A DNA stretch of 55,135 nt from M3007 sp040397785 (lineage in GTDB: Bacteria; Bacteroidota; Bacteroidia; Chitinophagales; Saprospiraceae): NCBI GenBank assembly GCA_040397785.1, contig JBBAVI010000028.1, forward strand, positions 1 through 55,135. The letters run 5' to 3'. Position numbers and translations under genes: made by a program. The first letter of the stretch is position 1. The number at the start of each line of letters is the position of its first letter. The notes under the pieces are model-generated. The model ran no database searches. It saw nothing but the letters and a program-made list of their open reading frames with translations, and was not told where the DNA came from. This document shows positions 52,478 to 55,135 of this stretch, piece after piece.

Positions 52478-52525
52478 TATGTTTTAAAAAATGCACGCTT
52501 GGAAAAGCGGGTCGCATTTTGTTTT
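52478..52525 (-). CDS. Possible 15-codon leader peptide upstream of lysS
   Basis: On the minus strand ATG is preceded by an A-rich, unstructured stretch (AAACAAAACAAA). It opens a 15-codon ORF, MRPAFPSVHFLKHIH, ending in TAG 19 bases before a strong terminator. Leader peptide, terminator and lysS in a row resemble an attenuator. The peptide has three His and only one Lys, so lysine control is not indicated. It could equally be a chance ORF in the 3' region of the sensor gene. Confidence 0.35.
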
Positions 52526-52691
52526 GTTTCTTGTTTATAAAAGTACAAAAACCTTGCCGGTTTGGCTAGTTGTCGGAAAGCTTCGCACAAAAAAATCCCG
52601 CAACTACACAATTATGTATCAAATACACATGCATATTTTTAACATTATATATTTATAAGAATAATTTAGTTTTATAAAGCGCACATTGTAT

Positions 52692-53924
52692 TTACATTTC
52701 ATCGACAACGCGTTCTGTTTCGTTGGAAGCCCCTACCACTTTATGGATAACCCGGTCTAAATCTTTTGCAACGGTATCAAAATATTGAAATAGTTTTTTG
52801 TTTTCATCATCCAGTTTATCCCATTCCACCATTTGCATGAGTCCCATAATATTGGAAACGGGGCGGCGCAATTCATGTGAATGTGTCCAGGAAATTTCCT
52901 GAAGTTTTTCAAATCGTTTTTGGGCCACTTGAATATCCTTTGCGTTGAAGCTCACCCCAATTATTTTACCGCCATCATTATACACTGGGGCATAGGTAAG
53001 TTCAAACCAGCAGCTGTCTTCTTCGAATTGTAGTTTTTTTCGAACTTTAGTCGTTTCCCCTAAAACAGCATTGGCAAAGTTGTTTCGGAAGGATTCCAAA
53101 TCGGCAGGAACAATAAACGGCAGGATGCTTTGCATCTCTACGGCATTCTTACGAAAATATTTTTTGAGCATACGTTCGGCCGTTTTATTAATAGAAAGGA
53201 TTTCAAATTTCAAGCCGATGAGGATATTGGCATCCGAAGTACTGTTCAAGATGGCCAATAGTTTGTTTTTTGTTGCGAGGTTTTGTTCGTTTTCAAATTC
53301 GATGATTTGCTTTTGGTCGTACAACTGATCCAATACGGGCTTGTAAATAAATAAGAATTCACCAACCAGCACGAACAAGGAAAACAGGGCGAGCATAATT
53401 TCGGTGAGGACAAGGAGGCGCAGGGTATGTTCGGCATCGGTTTGAAAATCGTGCACAATTCCTTCCATACGTGTGAGAAAGCGCTCTTGGTTGGCCCGCA
53501 ATTGTGGTAGGTCGATTGTTTGTCCATGCAATAGGGAATCGGAACTTAAACCGGCATATCGAATATTTTGCTCGGCCTGTAACAACTGCAACAACACTTT
53601 TCGATTCGCGCATGCAGGAATATGCATGCTAGCATCGCCATATAATAAACGATGATGCGCCTGTCGCCATTCTAAAATACTGCTGCGCAATAAAGGCACT
53701 TTTGACGCATCTTGTTCGGACTCCATGAACAAAACGGTCACTTTCTGACTCAAGGTCCGCTGTCGCCCTGCCAGGTTGATCAACCGCACATCACTTTCTT
53801 TTTGATACAGCATATACTGAATCAGGAGCTGATTAAAAACAATGAGTGCAAAGGCTGTACCGATGGCTACCCAGAATAAACCAGCGTGGTGTGGACGTTT
53901 TATGTTTTTTAAAAAGCGGAACAT
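52692..53924 (-). CDS. Membrane sensor protein with PilJ-like and PAS domains and a DHp segment but no ATPase domain
   Basis: 410 residues. A membrane helix (about 16-37) is followed by a PilJ-type sensor segment (RLINLAGRQRTLSQKV at about 47-62), a second membrane helix (about 168-192), a PAS domain (about 220-340: LLAILNSTSDANILIG, then VSFNAKDIQ) and a histidine-kinase dimerisation-like helix with SHELRRPVSNIMGLMQM (about 352-368). The protein ends about 40 residues after this His region, with no N, G1 or G2 boxes, so it cannot bind ATP itself. The upstream neighbour at 54009 is a complete kinase and may phosphorylate or dimerise with it. Confidence 0.8.
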   Translation of the reverse strand: MFRFLKNIKRPHHAGLFWVAIGTAFALIVFNQLLIQYMLYQKESDVRLINLAGRQRTLSQKVTVLFMESEQDASKVPLLRSSILEWRQAHHRLLYGDASMHIPACANRKVLLQLLQAEQNIRYAGLSSDSLLHGQTIDLPQLRANQERFLTRMEGIVHDFQTDAEHTLRLLVLTEIMLALFSLFVLVGEFLFIYKPVLDQLYDQKQIIEFENEQNLATKNKLLAILNSTSDANILIGLKFEILSINKTAERMLKKYFRKNAVEMQSILPFIVPADLESFRNNFANAVLGETTKVRKKLQFEEDSCWFELTYAPVYNDGGKIIGVSFNAKDIQVAQKRFEKLQEISWTHSHELRRPVSNIMGLMQMVEWDKLDDENKKLFQYFDTVAKDLDRVIHKVVGASNETERVVDEM

Positions 53925-54008
53925 GTAGGAATATAAATTCTATTATAAAAATGCATTTTCCATGCCAATTTAGCCACCTATGCTACACGCCAATGTTGTT
54001 GCCTTCTT

Positions 54009-55055
54009 TTAAGTAACAAACCGCACCCGAAAGGTAGAGCCGATCTCGACCGTACTTTCTACCGAAATTTGTCCTCCCATGGCCTCTATTTGTGTTTTGG
54101 TTAAAAACAGGCCAAAACCGCGTGCATCTGCTACTTTATGAAAGGTTTTGTACATCCCAAAAATCTTACCCTCATATTTTTCAACGTCAATCCCCATACC
54201 ATTGTCTTGGACCTCCAGTACGACCGAATTGGTTGTTGTATAAGCCCTGATTTGAATATGGCCTGGGCGCAAAGCGGAACGGTACTTAATTGCATTTCCG
54301 ATCAAATTCAATAGAATGCTATCCAAGTAAGAAGGCACTATTTGTATTTCTAACGCTTCTGGAATGTGCACTTCTATTTCAATTTGATGTTTTAAAATAC
54401 TATTTTGAAGAATATCCAAGGTCTTTTCAACTTCCATGCGCAGATTTCGATGGGTAAAGAAAGCCGCAATGGGCAATTCCGAAACACTGATGATCTCATT
54501 GAGGTTACGAATGGTTTCGTCTAAACGTTTCGTGCTGGTTTCGAGCATTTGCAAATACTGATCTCGCTCTTCCTGGTTGTCCGCATCTTTGAGTACCGCA
54601 ACCAATCCAGCCATGTTAGAAGAATGGGAACGGATATTATGAGAAACAATATAGGTAAAACTTTTTAGTTTTGTATTTTGCTCATCTGCAATACGTTGTT
54701 TTTCCAGTAAATCCAACTCATGTTGATGCCGAAGGGTTACATCGCGCAAAAAAATGATCATACCTAAAAACACTTCATTGTGGATATTTGGCATACAATC
54801 GATCGATAACCATTGCGGACCTGCTGGATAAGTGCGCGCTATTTTCACAGCATGCGCGTGTTTATGGTTGCTGATTAATTCGACCAACTCCGGCCAGTTT
54901 GTCAATACTTGTTCTACGGGCACCCCCAAATTGCGGTTATTTAGGCGCGTTAAGTGCATTGCTGCTTTATTGATCGCTACCAAAATTTCATTTGCATCAC
55001 TTACGATCACCCCATCGGCCATGTTGTTAAATAAAGACTGGTACACTACGGGCAT
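54009..55055 (-). CDS. PAS-domain histidine kinase
   Basis: 348 residues, no membrane segment. The PAS domain (about 1-110: ADGVIVSDANEILVAINKAAM, GMIIFLRDVTLR) precedes a DHp helix with SHNIRSHSSNMAGL (phospho-acceptor His about residue 139). A HATPase domain follows: NLIGNAIKYRS (N box), VQDNGMGIDVEKYEGKIFGMY (G1 and F boxes) and ARGFGLFLTKTQIEAMGGQI (G2). The first start after an in-frame TAG is ATG 55055, so the start is well fixed. It lies 84 bases upstream of the sensor gene and is likely in the same operon. No response regulator is visible. Confidence 0.9.
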   Translation of the reverse strand: MPVVYQSLFNNMADGVIVSDANEILVAINKAAMHLTRLNNRNLGVPVEQVLTNWPELVELISNHKHAHAVKIARTYPAGPQWLSIDCMPNIHNEVFLGMIIFLRDVTLRHQHELDLLEKQRIADEQNTKLKSFTYIVSHNIRSHSSNMAGLVAVLKDADNQEERDQYLQMLETSTKRLDETIRNLNEIISVSELPIAAFFTHRNLRMEVEKTLDILQNSILKHQIEIEVHIPEALEIQIVPSYLDSILLNLIGNAIKYRSALRPGHIQIRAYTTTNSVVLEVQDNGMGIDVEKYEGKIFGMYKTFHKVADARGFGLFLTKTQIEAMGGQISVESTVEIGSTFRVRFVT

Positions 55056-55135
55056 GATGCGGAATAATCCAAATTTGAAGAGCCCTAGTGGTACGAATTA
55101 TTGATGGCATGTATGTTTAATATAATATATTTCTG
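55056..55135. other. Upstream end of window
   Basis: Eighty bases upstream of the histidine kinase gene, AT-rich, no gene or clear promoter recognised. Confidence 0.4.

Noticed and set aside
52459..52690. Known housekeeping RNA such as 6S or tmRNA upstream of lysS
   Set aside because: I saw no conserved core, no tRNA-like acceptor and no tag-peptide ORF; only a short ORF and a terminator.

Overview
The window looks like a chromosome segment of a Bacteroidota bacterium, most plausibly of the Saprospiria or a neighbouring class. The evidence is a type IX secretion (T9SS) sorting domain, a complete Alternative Complex III plus caa3-type oxidase cluster, several DUF families common in this phylum (DUF2480, DUF4199, DUF3341), start codons without Shine-Dalgarno sequences, and recurrent TAnnTTTG minus-7 promoter boxes. 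Assignment below phylum level is inference. No tRNA, rRNA, CRISPR array, insertion sequence or phage gene was seen.

Layout. 1-4469 (minus) is the 5' part of a giant repetitive surface protein that runs off the left edge. It starts with a choice-of-anchor-A-like domain followed by Ig-like and SprB-like repeats, including an array with an exact 71-codon period. 4470-8694 holds two long AT-rich non-coding stretches with hairpins, a helical-repeat hypothetical protein and a T9SS-exported ThuA-like protein. 8925-12382 is housekeeping: YceI, ribosomal protein L19, 1-pyrroline-5-carboxylate dehydrogenase and CoaD. 12606-14282 is a small membrane-protein cluster: a YqaE/Pmp3-tailed protein, two DUF2752 proteins, and a TM2-domain protein whose frame is cut by a TGA exactly where the family has Trp.

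14279-32053 (minus) is a respiratory supercluster in transcription order actA-B-C-D-E-F, coxB, coxA, ctaB, coxC2, coxC1, cox4, then (after a terminator) a Sco-like protein, DUF420 and a small CxxC protein. Quinol electrons would pass through Alternative Complex III hemes to the CuA centre of CoxB and on to CoxA. Three features stand out. CoxB carries a C-terminal OmpA-type peptidoglycan-binding domain. ActF is broken in this assembly by a 100-N gap inside a 36-bp tandem repeat, so its last transmembrane helix appears as a separate ORF. The Sco protein lacks both copper-binding cysteines.

32480-55055 contains arginine deiminase, an M48 protease, a translationally coupled lysine-acetylation module (MsrA, HDAC-family deacetylase, Pat-type acyl-CoA synthetase/GNAT fusion), a PA14-OmpA protein, an ABC-F ATPase, an M23 peptidase, an alpha/beta hydrolase with a Cys nucleophile, two DUF4199 proteins, an MsbA-like ABC exporter preceded by a promoter-terminator unit, a GNAT enzyme, DUF2480, ScpB, a Uma2-family nuclease, lysyl-tRNA synthetase preceded by a possible leader peptide and terminator, and a two-gene sensor pair in which one member lacks the ATPase domain.

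The strongest leads are the CoxB-OmpA fusion, the repaired ActF model, the TGA-interrupted TM2 gene in its DUF2752 cluster, and the Pat-HDAC-MsrA operon.
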